In this document: positions 1 through 6,310 of the stretch, piece by piece
Layout of the letters: each line of letters begins with the position of its first letter
How positions within the stretch are numbered: position 1 is the stretch's first letter
Assembly (NCBI GenBank): GCA_041628815.1
Contig: JBFKOL010000222.1
Location: forward strand, 1 to 7,242
Source: JBFKOL01 sp041628815
GTDB lineage: Bacteria; Bacteroidota; Bacteroidia; Chitinophagales; Saprospiraceae
Reading direction: 5' to 3'
DNA length: 7,242 bases
The notes under the pieces: generated by a model
Database searches by the model: none
What the model saw: only the letters and a program-made list of their open reading frames with translations
What the model was told of the DNA's origin: nothing
Made by a program: the position numbers and the translations under genes

Positions 1-1
1 G

Positions 2-592
2 ACCAACATGCCTGACATAGCCGAAGCTCTCGGTATGAGCAGGGGCAATCTTGCTTACCACTTCAAGGATAAGGACGATATACTGACATACATCGCCGGA
101 ATGCTCAAGGATGACGTCGAGCAACAACGCGCTCAAAGAATGAGCATTCCTGCTTTCGCCAACCTCAAAATAGACCTGAAAGCCTATCACCATCTTCAAA
201 TGAAATATGCCTTCATCTTTGAGAACAATACGGTCCTGAAGCATCCGGCCATTGGAAAGATAATGCGAACCTGGGCAGAGCGTACGATCGAAGATAATCG
301 AAAGGCATTTGCATTCGCCATAGAGCTGGGAAACATGAAGGCAGAACCCTACCCAGGCCTTTACCATCACCTGGCCGTATCGACGTGGATCCTCATCTAT
401 TATTGGCTGGCACAAAAAGATGTACGCGGTTTAACGAGTGGTGAAGACGCAGAAAAAATGGTGTGGAGTACGATCATTCCACATTTTACGAATAAGGGTT
501 TGGAAAGTTTTACGACCTTTTATGGGAAAAAATATCTTGAAAAACTCGGCCCTGCATTCAACACAAATGAGGCGGATTTTATTCTGTTTTAA
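2..592 (+). CDS. TetR/AcrR-family transcriptional regulator, 5' end cut by window
   Basis: This is probably a one-component repressor of the catabolic genes that follow. The reading frame is open to the window edge: two codons (Thr-Asn) precede the first visible Met at position 8, and TetR proteins normally have roughly 20-30 residues before this point, so that Met is probably internal. Counting from it, residues 3-25 are the end of the TetR helix-turn-helix, with the recognition segment SRGNLAYHFKDKDDIL. The rest (about 35-194) is a helical ligand-binding/dimerisation region rich in aromatic residues, which I cannot assign to a ligand class. The gene ends 29 bp before the acyl-CoA dehydrogenase on the same strand. 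Control of the downstream acyl-CoA genes, perhaps by an acyl-CoA ligand, is inferred from position only. Leucine clusters in Proteobacteria usually use a MerR-type LiuR, so the regulator class differs here. Family call is firm; target and ligand are unknown. Confidence 0.85.
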   Translation, partial: TNMPDIAEALGMSRGNLAYHFKDKDDILTYIAGMLKDDVEQQRAQRMSIPAFANLKIDLKAYHHLQMKYAFIFENNTVLKHPAIGKIMRTWAERTIEDNRKAFAFAIELGNMKAEPYPGLYHHLAVSTWILIYYWLAQKDVRGLTSGEDAEKMVWSTIIPHFTNKGLESFTTFYGKKYLEKLGPAFNTNEADFILF

Positions 593-605
593 ATAATTTG
601 TTATT
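592..605. promoter_or_regulatory. AT-rich inverted repeat, weak candidate operator
   Basis: AATAA-TTTG-TTATT is a perfect 5-bp inverted repeat with a 4-nt spacer. It starts on the last base of the TetR stop codon and lies 16 bp before the dehydrogenase start. It is the only symmetric element in the 29-bp gap. The contained TAATTTG is one base short of the Bacteroidota -7 consensus TAnnTTTG, with no clear -33 TTG upstream. A/T-only palindromes this short arise easily by chance, so this is only a candidate regulator or polymerase site. Confidence 0.15.
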
Positions 606-621
606 CGTGTAAACTGACCAT

Positions 622-1797
622 ATGACATCGAAATTTTTTAATGACCAACACCGACTCTTCAGGGAAGGACTCAGGGCTTTTATGCAGAAGGAGGTTGTAC
701 CTCATGTTGACAGGTGGGAGGAAACCGGGCAAATTGACCAGGAGATATGGAAAAAAATGGGTGATATGGGTTATTTCGGACTCAAGTATCCTGAAAATTA
801 TGGCGGACTTGATCTGGACATTTTTTACACCGTCATTTTCCTGGAAGAATTGCAACGAGTGCGTTCTGGTGGTTTTGCCGCCGCTATGTGGGCGCATGCC
901 TACCTCGCAATGACTCATTTGAATGCTGAAGGAAGTCACGAAATCAAGGAGGCATACTTAACACCGAGTATTGAAGGTAGCATGATAGGCTGTCTTTGCA
1001 TTACAGAACCCTTTGGAGGTTCGGATGTCGCAGGTATAAGGACAACTGCCATCAAAGAAGGCGACGAATACATCATCAATGGTTCAAAGACGTTTATCAC
1101 CAATGGCGTTTACAGTGACTACCTCATAGTGGCAGCCAAGACAAGACCCAGGGAACGCAACAGGGGCATGTCCATGTTCTTGATTGACAGGGATACGCCT
1201 GGTATCACTTCCAGCAAACTCAACAAACTGGGTTGGCGGGCTTCAGACACCGGAGAAATCGCATTCGACAATGTCCGCATACCTTCTGGCCATCTTTTGG
1301 GGCAGGAAAACGATGGCTTCTACTACATCATGCAGCATTTTGACCTGGAGAGACTGATTATGGGAATCAATGCACATGCCAGAGCTGAATTTGCCCTTGA
1401 GTATGTCCTGGATTACATGGATGAAAGGAAGGCTTTTGGGAAAAAATTAAATGAATTTCAGGCACTTAGACACAGGGTTGCTCAAATGAGTGCAGAAATT
1501 GAAATGGCCAAAATCTTTAATTACCATGTAGCCGAAAGTCTTGAAAAAGGAGACTATGTGGTCAAAGAGGCTACGATGTCTAAACTTGTGAGTACTGAAA
1601 TGGCAGATCGCGTCATATACGATTGTCTCCAACTGCTTGGAGGGTATGGTTATATGGAAGATTATCCCCTGGCACGTCTCTTCCGGGATAGCCGTTTGGG
1701 ACCAATAGGCGGAGGAACCTCTGAAATATTAAGAGAAATTCTTTCGAAGATCGTTATCGATAAGAAAATCTATAAACCTACCCTTAACAACGCCTGA
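622..1797 (+). CDS. Acyl-CoA dehydrogenase, isovaleryl-CoA/long-chain type (LiuA-like)
   Basis: This FAD-dependent cytoplasmic enzyme introduces an alpha-beta double bond into an acyl-CoA and passes electrons to ETF. At 391 aa it has the usual family length. The N-terminal helical domain covers about 1-120. The FAD/substrate signature CITEPFGGSDVAG is at 126-138, the beta-domain motif GSKTFITNG at 154-162, RKAFGKKL at 269-276 and QLLGGYGYMEDY at 337-348. The MCAD-type catalytic Glu before the C-terminal Gly-Thr is absent: residues 363-368 read GGGTSE. Instead Glu243, in DLERL, sits where isovaleryl-CoA and long-chain dehydrogenases carry their base on helix G. With a methylcrotonyl-CoA carboxylase beta gene and HMG-CoA lyase immediately after it, isovaleryl-CoA is the most likely substrate. 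The sequence around 235-275 also resembles long-chain dehydrogenases, so a fatty acyl substrate is not excluded. Its stop overlaps the next start by one base (TGATG). The ATG at 622 gives a natural family N-terminus. Confidence 0.9.
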   Translation: MTSKFFNDQHRLFREGLRAFMQKEVVPHVDRWEETGQIDQEIWKKMGDMGYFGLKYPENYGGLDLDIFYTVIFLEELQRVRSGGFAAAMWAHAYLAMTHLNAEGSHEIKEAYLTPSIEGSMIGCLCITEPFGGSDVAGIRTTAIKEGDEYIINGSKTFITNGVYSDYLIVAAKTRPRERNRGMSMFLIDRDTPGITSSKLNKLGWRASDTGEIAFDNVRIPSGHLLGQENDGFYYIMQHFDLERLIMGINAHARAEFALEYVLDYMDERKAFGKKLNEFQALRHRVAQMSAEIEMAKIFNYHVAESLEKGDYVVKEATMSKLVSTEMADRVIYDCLQLLGGYGYMEDYPLARLFRDSRLGPIGGGTSEILREILSKIVIDKKIYKPTLNNA

Positions 1798-3431
1798 TGT
1801 CGAGCCACTCTCTTGATTTTAATATGAACGAGGACGCGATGAAACTGAGTCTTTCTCGCATGAGACGGCGGTTAGAAAGTATCCAATTAGGTGGTGGAAA
1901 GAAAAAAATCGACAAACAACATCAAAAAGGCAAGCTGACCGCCAGGGAGCGCATTGCATACCTGATTGACAAGAATTCAGACTTTTTGGAGTTGGGGGCT
2001 TTTGCAGGCTTTGGCATGTACGAAGATCACGGGGGATGTCCAGCAGGTGGCGTAGTGACAGGTATCGCAAAAATCTGTGGCCGCAGCACCATTATTGTCG
2101 CCAACGACGCCACCGTTAAAGCAGGTGCCTGGTTTCCCATTACCGGTAAAAAGAATCTCCGTGCCCAGGAAATAGCCATGGAAAACCACTTGCCCATCAT
2201 CTATCTGGTGGATAGCGCAGGCGTATATCTTCCGATGCAGGACGAGATTTTTCCTGACAAAGAACATTTCGGCAGAATTTTCAGAAACAACGCGCGCATG
2301 TCTTCTATAGGCATACCGCAGATTGCGGCCATTATGGGAAGCTGTGTGGCAGGTGGTGCATACCTGCCGATTATGTCTGATGAGTCCCTAATCGTCGATG
2401 GCACAGGATCAATATTTCTGGCGGGTCCCTACCTTGTAAGGGCGGCCATCGGCGAAGATGTCGACAAAGAGACTTTGGGAGGTGCCAGGACACAGACAGA
2501 GCTCTCTGGTGTCGTGGATCACTTTTGTGCGAACGATACGGAATGTCTCGACAAGATCCGTGAATTGATGGAAGGCCTGGGGCCATTTGAACAAACAGGT
2601 TTCAATCGCACAGATCCTGCTCCTCCCGAGGTCCAAACGGAAACGGTATATGGGCTATTACCGTCGGATCGATCGAAACCCTACGATATGAGGAATATTT
2701 TGAAATGTATCGTTGACCAGGGCAGCATCTCGGAATACAAAAAAACCTACGGTAAAACATTGATATGCACCTATGCCCGAATCGATGGATGGTCTGTGGG
2801 TATCGTGGCCAACAATCGTAAAGTCGTAAAAAGCGCCAATGGAGAAATGCAATTTGGAGGCGTTATTTATTCCGACTCTGCCGACAAGGCAGCAAGATTC
2901 ATCATGATTTGCAATCAAAAGAAAATACCGCTCGTATTCTTCCATGATGTTACTGGCTTCATGGTGGGAAGCCGTGCAGAACATGGTGGAATCATCAAGG
3001 ATGGCGCTAAAATGGTCAACGCGGTAGCCAATTCCACCGTCCCGAAATTTTCGGTTGTCGTTGGTAACTCATATGGTGCCGGCAATTACGCCATGTGTGG
3101 CAAGGCGTATGACCCACGGCTGATTGTTGCCTGGCCTTCGGCAAAAATCGCTGTAATGGGTGGACAACAGGCAGCCAAGGTTCTATCGTCTATCCAAATT
3201 GCGTCCATGAAGGCCAAGGGGTTGGAAATCGATGAACAACAACAAAAAAAGCTTTTTGAAGAAATTGCCGATCGCTATGACGACCAAACATCACCGTATT
3301 ATGCCGCGGCACGTTTGTGGGTGGATGCTATAATCGATCCCATAGAAACTCGGCAGGTCATTTCTGTGGGAATAGAGGCGGCCAATCACAGACCTGTTGA
3401 TAGATTCAACACGGGCGTGATCCAAACCTAA
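1797..3431 (+). CDS. Methylcrotonyl-CoA-type carboxylase, carboxyltransferase (beta) subunit
   Basis: This is the non-biotin subunit of an acyl-CoA carboxylase. It moves CO2 from carboxybiotin to the acyl-CoA, probably 3-methylcrotonyl-CoA to 3-methylglutaconyl-CoA in leucine breakdown. Its 544 aa match methylcrotonyl-CoA carboxylase beta subunits (around 535-560) and exceed typical propionyl-CoA carboxylase beta chains slightly. It has two crotonase-fold halves. The N half carries LPMQDEIFPDKEHFGRIF (145-162), typical of the methylcrotonyl/geranyl-CoA branch, and the Gly-rich oxyanion loop MGSCVAGGAY (180-189). The C half carries GNSYGAGNYAMCG (423-435) and AWPSAKIAVMGGQQAA (445-460). Translation is probably coupled to the dehydrogenase through the one-base stop/start overlap. 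The partner biotin carboxylase/biotin-carrier subunit is not in the window and must be encoded elsewhere. Geranyl-CoA carboxylase is the main alternative and is disfavoured by the HMG-CoA lyase neighbour. Confidence 0.92.
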   Translation: MSSHSLDFNMNEDAMKLSLSRMRRRLESIQLGGGKKKIDKQHQKGKLTARERIAYLIDKNSDFLELGAFAGFGMYEDHGGCPAGGVVTGIAKICGRSTIIVANDATVKAGAWFPITGKKNLRAQEIAMENHLPIIYLVDSAGVYLPMQDEIFPDKEHFGRIFRNNARMSSIGIPQIAAIMGSCVAGGAYLPIMSDESLIVDGTGSIFLAGPYLVRAAIGEDVDKETLGGARTQTELSGVVDHFCANDTECLDKIRELMEGLGPFEQTGFNRTDPAPPEVQTETVYGLLPSDRSKPYDMRNILKCIVDQGSISEYKKTYGKTLICTYARIDGWSVGIVANNRKVVKSANGEMQFGGVIYSDSADKAARFIMICNQKKIPLVFFHDVTGFMVGSRAEHGGIIKDGAKMVNAVANSTVPKFSVVVGNSYGAGNYAMCGKAYDPRLIVAWPSAKIAVMGGQQAAKVLSSIQIASMKAKGLEIDEQQQKKLFEEIADRYDDQTSPYYAAARLWVDAIIDPIETRQVISVGIEAANHRPVDRFNTGVIQT

Positions 3432-3434
3432 AAC

Positions 3435-4292
3435 ATGCTAAAGATCATTGAATGTCCCAGGGATGCCATGCAGGGCATCAAAAACTTCATACCCACCGAG
3501 GTAAAGGCAGCCTACATCAATGCTCTTTTAAAAATTGGTTTTGACACCATTGACTTTGGAAGTTTTGTTTCTCCAAAGGCCATACCCCAGATGAGAGATA
3601 CAGCAGATCTTCTATCGATGCTGGATTTAGAAAATACAGATACCGATTTACTCGCTATCGTGGCCAATCAACGCGGTGCTTTACAGGCTGCGTCATTTGA
3701 CGAAATCACCTATGTTGGCTTTCCTTTTTCGATATCTGAGACTTTTCAAATGCGAAATACCAACTCTACCATCCAGGAATCCCTTTCCCGGATTGTCGAT
3801 ATTCAAAATATCTGTGGTAAATCCGGCAAACAACTGGTTGCCTATTTGTCTATGGGATTTGGAAATCCGTACGGAGATGAATGGAATGTCGAAATCGTTG
3901 AAAAGTGGACAAAAACACTACAAGAAATCGGTGTTTCGATCATCCAGCTTTCGGATACTATTGGCGTATCCACCCCCGACAGCATTGAATATCTTTTTAG
4001 CAGTCTCATCCCTTCCATGCCCGATGTAGAGTTTGGCGCACACCTGCATACGGCCCCATTATCATGGCGTAACAAGGTAGAAGCCGCATACAAAAGTGGC
4101 TGCCGCAGGTTCGACGGAGCCATAAAGGGATACGGGGGATGCCCTATGGCCCACGATGAACTGACCGGAAACATGCCCACCGAACTGATGATCGAGTACT
4201 TTGACGCCCTGGCAATTGACATGACTTTCAACAGGAAGAATTTGAGCCAGGCGATCAAAATTGCTGTTGACTTGTTCAATACATATCACTAG
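3435..4292 (+). CDS. Hydroxymethylglutaryl-CoA lyase, Bacteroidota-type
   Basis: This DRE-TIM metallolyase cleaves 3-hydroxy-3-methylglutaryl-CoA to acetyl-CoA and acetoacetate, the last step of leucine catabolism. It starts 3 bp after the carboxyltransferase stop. The 285 aa form one TIM barrel. Matched by eye to the human enzyme, Arg9-Asp10 in CPRDAMQ correspond to Arg41-Asp42, SFVSPKAIPQM (43-53) is the family signature, Asp174 in SDTIGVSTP corresponds to Asp204, and His203/His205 in AHLHTAP correspond to metal ligands His233/His235. Cys236 in GYGGCPMA is the flexible-loop catalytic cysteine, and Asn246 corresponds to Asn275. Two departures stand out: Asp40 replaces human Glu72, and Met238 follows the GGCP motif in place of the usual Tyr. 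The segment after HLH (TAPLSW) also differs from the human HCHDTYGQ pattern. From memory these variants are shared by Bacteroidota relatives. Other DRE-TIM enzymes are possible, but the operon supports HMG-CoA lyase. Confidence 0.9.
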   Translation: MLKIIECPRDAMQGIKNFIPTEVKAAYINALLKIGFDTIDFGSFVSPKAIPQMRDTADLLSMLDLENTDTDLLAIVANQRGALQAASFDEITYVGFPFSISETFQMRNTNSTIQESLSRIVDIQNICGKSGKQLVAYLSMGFGNPYGDEWNVEIVEKWTKTLQEIGVSIIQLSDTIGVSTPDSIEYLFSSLIPSMPDVEFGAHLHTAPLSWRNKVEAAYKSGCRRFDGAIKGYGGCPMAHDELTGNMPTELMIEYFDALAIDMTFNRKNLSQAIKIAVDLFNTYH

Positions 4293-4445
4293 CGGAATAT
4301 TGATCCTGTTCTCGCATTTTTTCAAGGAAGTAGGAACAAGCTTTCAGACGGTTTCATCAGAATGCCTTAACTTCATTGCAATTCGGATTTTTTGACCAAG
4401 GGTAAACCATTGCTATTGCGGTCGTAAAATCCTTAACTTTTGACT
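4293..4445. other. Intergenic spacer between catabolic operon and surface-protein genes
   Basis: No ORF with coding character is seen here on either strand. A weak hairpin (GAATGC at 4360-4365 with GCAATTC at 4378-4384, one bulged base, 12-nt loop) is followed three bases later by six T's at 4388-4393. It is A/T-rich and too short to call a terminator. TAACTTTT at 4434-4441 comes within one base of the Bacteroidota -7 consensus TAnnTTTG, with a TTG 21 nt upstream at 4410-4412. However, it would place the transcription start at or inside the coding region. The spacer most likely separates two transcription units, since the gene functions change completely across it. Confidence 0.5.
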
Positions 4446-6284
4446 ATGTTTTGTATGAGGCTACACGCGATTATTGGGTGTTTGACATTCTTCCATGTGC
4501 TTGGAGTTTCGCAGTCTAATTGGTCTTTATCTTATGTCGATGACGGAATAAAACCTGTCCTGGCAATCGATTCCGAAGACCGTGTCCATCTTGCATATAT
4601 GTCAGAGACCAACCCAGGATTTGTCAAATATGCCTTGTTGCAAGACTCTACTTTTGCTATAGAAGTCGTCCAAAGTGGATACTTCTATGGACCACCGGAT
4701 ATAGCGGTGAACAGAAACAACGTACCAAACATCGTAGTACATGACCACAACCAGGAAGACGAAGTCCTATATTACCCTGGCGATGGTGAGTGGAGAGTAG
4801 ATTACATATTACACGATGGCCATGACGGGTGGGATAATTCGCTGGTATTTGATTCACAAAGTGAGCCACACACCAGCAGTATAAATCCTGGCATAGGTGT
4901 GGAATACGCCGAAAAAAGAAATGGTATCTGGCGGAAAGAATCACTTTTGACAAGCGGTGCGGCTTATGGGTTTTCGACTTCCCTGGCTCTGGATAGTGAC
5001 AACGATCCCAGCATTGCCTATTTTGCAAGTTCCTTAGGACTGCTGGAATACGCCGAACGCATCGGTTCTGTGTGGATAGCGGAAACCGTCGATACCCTGC
5101 CGGGTCAATTCCCTTCACTGGTGCTCGACAACAGCGGCCTTCCCCATATCGCATATTTTGTGCGGACCGGCGGTCAAAACGGTGTAATCAAGTACGCCCA
5201 CAGAAGACAGGGAGCATGGCACGTCGAAACAGTGGATCAGTTGACTGGCGTACCAGCCAACAGTTCTCATACGCGCCGGGTCACCTCACTAAAGATGGAT
5301 GCACAGCAAAATCTTCATATGACTTATGGTGACAGGCATGTCATCAAATATGCCATAAAAACGGATAGCGCCTGGTTGGTAGAAGAGGTCATCCGCTCTG
5401 ATGACCTCGGAGGATTGGATTTTGCTTCTCAAACAGCCATGGGGTTGGACTCGGAAGGCAAGGTTCATTTGACCTTTTATGAAGATGGTACACCACTCGG
5501 AAAGATCATGTACGGCGTACGTCTGGGTATACCTGAAGAGGACAACGACAACGATGGATTTTTAGCAAGCGAAGATTGCAATGATAATGATCCTGCCATC
5601 AATCCGGACGCGGAAGAAATACCCAATAATGATGTAGATGAAAATTGCGATGGCATCATCATTATCATAGATGACGACCTCGACGGTTTCAACTCATCGG
5701 TCGACTGCGATGACAGTGATGCTTCAATCAACCCAGGTGCACAGGAGATACCCGGAAACAATGTAGATGAAAATTGCGACGGCATTATAGCAGGTTCCAA
5801 TCTTGTCAGTGTCTCGGGACGTGTGGTGACGCGTTCAGGAGAAGGTATCGCCAATGTGGATGTGCTGCTGAATGAGGGAGGTCAAATCCGAATGACCATG
5901 ACTGACATTAATGGACAATTTACTTTTTCTGAGGTCGATCCTTCTGCTGGATCCGCGCTGACATTCAACAAAGACGATTCACCCACCAACGGTTTGACAG
6001 GGGCAGATATCGTTTTAATGCGAACACATATTTTAGGTATAAGTACCCTTACCGACAATTTCCAACTCATGGCAGCAGACGCCAACGGCAATGGTAGCAT
6101 ATCAGGGGCAGATATCGTCGCTGTTAAAAATGTCATTCTGGGTTTCTGGACGGAATTTGCGAATAAGAATACATGGGAATTTTCACCTTCCATGCTCAAC
6201 ATCGATGATACCAATGCATCCAACGTCGTCATTACTGGCATCAAAACAGGTGACGTCAATGGTAATGCCGATCCGAAAAGATGA
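4446..6284 (+). CDS. Exported protein: seven-bladed propeller, MopE-like repeats, dockerin-like module
   Basis: This 612-aa secreted or surface protein has no known specific function. Domains in order: a signal peptide (Arg-His n-region, hydrophobic core IIGCLTFFHVLGV, likely cut near residues 22-25). Then seven repeats of about 47 residues (24-361) with a loop like LxLDSxGxPHIAYF and a later Tyr-Ala...Trp..E.V strand, read as a beta-propeller. Two Asp/Cys-rich MopE-like repeats follow (366-446), each with a DxDxDGF loop, DCxDxDxxINP and VDENCDG. A carboxypeptidase-regulatory-like beta domain covers about 454-503. The C-terminal dockerin-like pair spans 515-566, with one good calcium loop (Asp545, Asn547, Asn549, Ser551, Asp556). 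The chain ends at GDVNGNADPKR with no type IX secretion C-terminal sorting domain. I chose the ATG at 4446; an in-frame TTG at 4440 and ATG at 4455 are alternatives. The domains suggest binding or adhesion outside the cell, but this is inference. Confidence 0.85.
   Translation: MFCMRLHAIIGCLTFFHVLGVSQSNWSLSYVDDGIKPVLAIDSEDRVHLAYMSETNPGFVKYALLQDSTFAIEVVQSGYFYGPPDIAVNRNNVPNIVVHDHNQEDEVLYYPGDGEWRVDYILHDGHDGWDNSLVFDSQSEPHTSSINPGIGVEYAEKRNGIWRKESLLTSGAAYGFSTSLALDSDNDPSIAYFASSLGLLEYAERIGSVWIAETVDTLPGQFPSLVLDNSGLPHIAYFVRTGGQNGVIKYAHRRQGAWHVETVDQLTGVPANSSHTRRVTSLKMDAQQNLHMTYGDRHVIKYAIKTDSAWLVEEVIRSDDLGGLDFASQTAMGLDSEGKVHLTFYEDGTPLGKIMYGVRLGIPEEDNDNDGFLASEDCNDNDPAINPDAEEIPNNDVDENCDGIIIIIDDDLDGFNSSVDCDDSDASINPGAQEIPGNNVDENCDGIIAGSNLVSVSGRVVTRSGEGIANVDVLLNEGGQIRMTMTDINGQFTFSEVDPSAGSALTFNKDDSPTNGLTGADIVLMRTHILGISTLTDNFQLMAADANGNGSISGADIVAVKNVILGFWTEFANKNTWEFSPSMLNIDDTNASNVVITGIKTGDVNGNADPKR
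5541..5783 (+). repeat. Two in-gene MopE-like repeats (43-residue period)
   Basis: Two copies, starting at 5541 and 5670, are 129 nt apart. Each encodes DxDxDGF, a Cys in DC(D/N)D, INPxAxEIP and VDENCDG. Cysteines at residues 378/401 and 421/444 keep the same spacing of 23 positions in each copy. A linker of five isoleucines (404-408) joins them. At DNA level the copies have diverged, apart from a 19-bp identical stretch around the VDENCD codons, so the duplication looks older than that in the downstream gene. Confidence 0.85.
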
Positions 6285-6310
6285 AAAATACAGAAGAAAA
6301 GATTCGATGA
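6281..6310 (+). other. Nine-codon ORF bridging two genes by ATGA overlaps
   Basis: An ATG at 6281 overlaps the TGA of the preceding gene (6282-6284) as ATGA. It opens a nine-codon frame, MKNTEEKIR, whose TGA (6308-6310) overlaps the ATG of the next gene (6307) as another ATGA. It may be a translational relay that keeps ribosomes on the message between the two exported-protein genes. It may also be chance in a 22-nt A-rich spacer. There is no sign that the peptide itself matters. Confidence 0.25.

Noticed and set aside
3842..4279. 145-codon minus-strand ORF
   Set aside because: It lies entirely opposite the HMG-CoA lyase, whose catalytic motifs are intact; no family features seen.
4360..4393. 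Hairpin followed by six T's as an intrinsic terminator
   Set aside because: The stem is six A/T-rich pairs with a bulge and a 12-nt loop, and the T-run is offset from it by three bases; too weak to call.
4410..4441. TTG ... TAACTTTT as a Bacteroidota promoter
   Set aside because: The -7 element misses the TAnnTTTG consensus by one base, and the transcription start would fall on or after the chosen start codon, leaving almost no leader.
4657..5154. 165-codon minus-strand ORF
   Set aside because: It is rich in Arg, Cys and His with no domain pattern, and lies wholly within the propeller gene, whose repeats show real coding selection.
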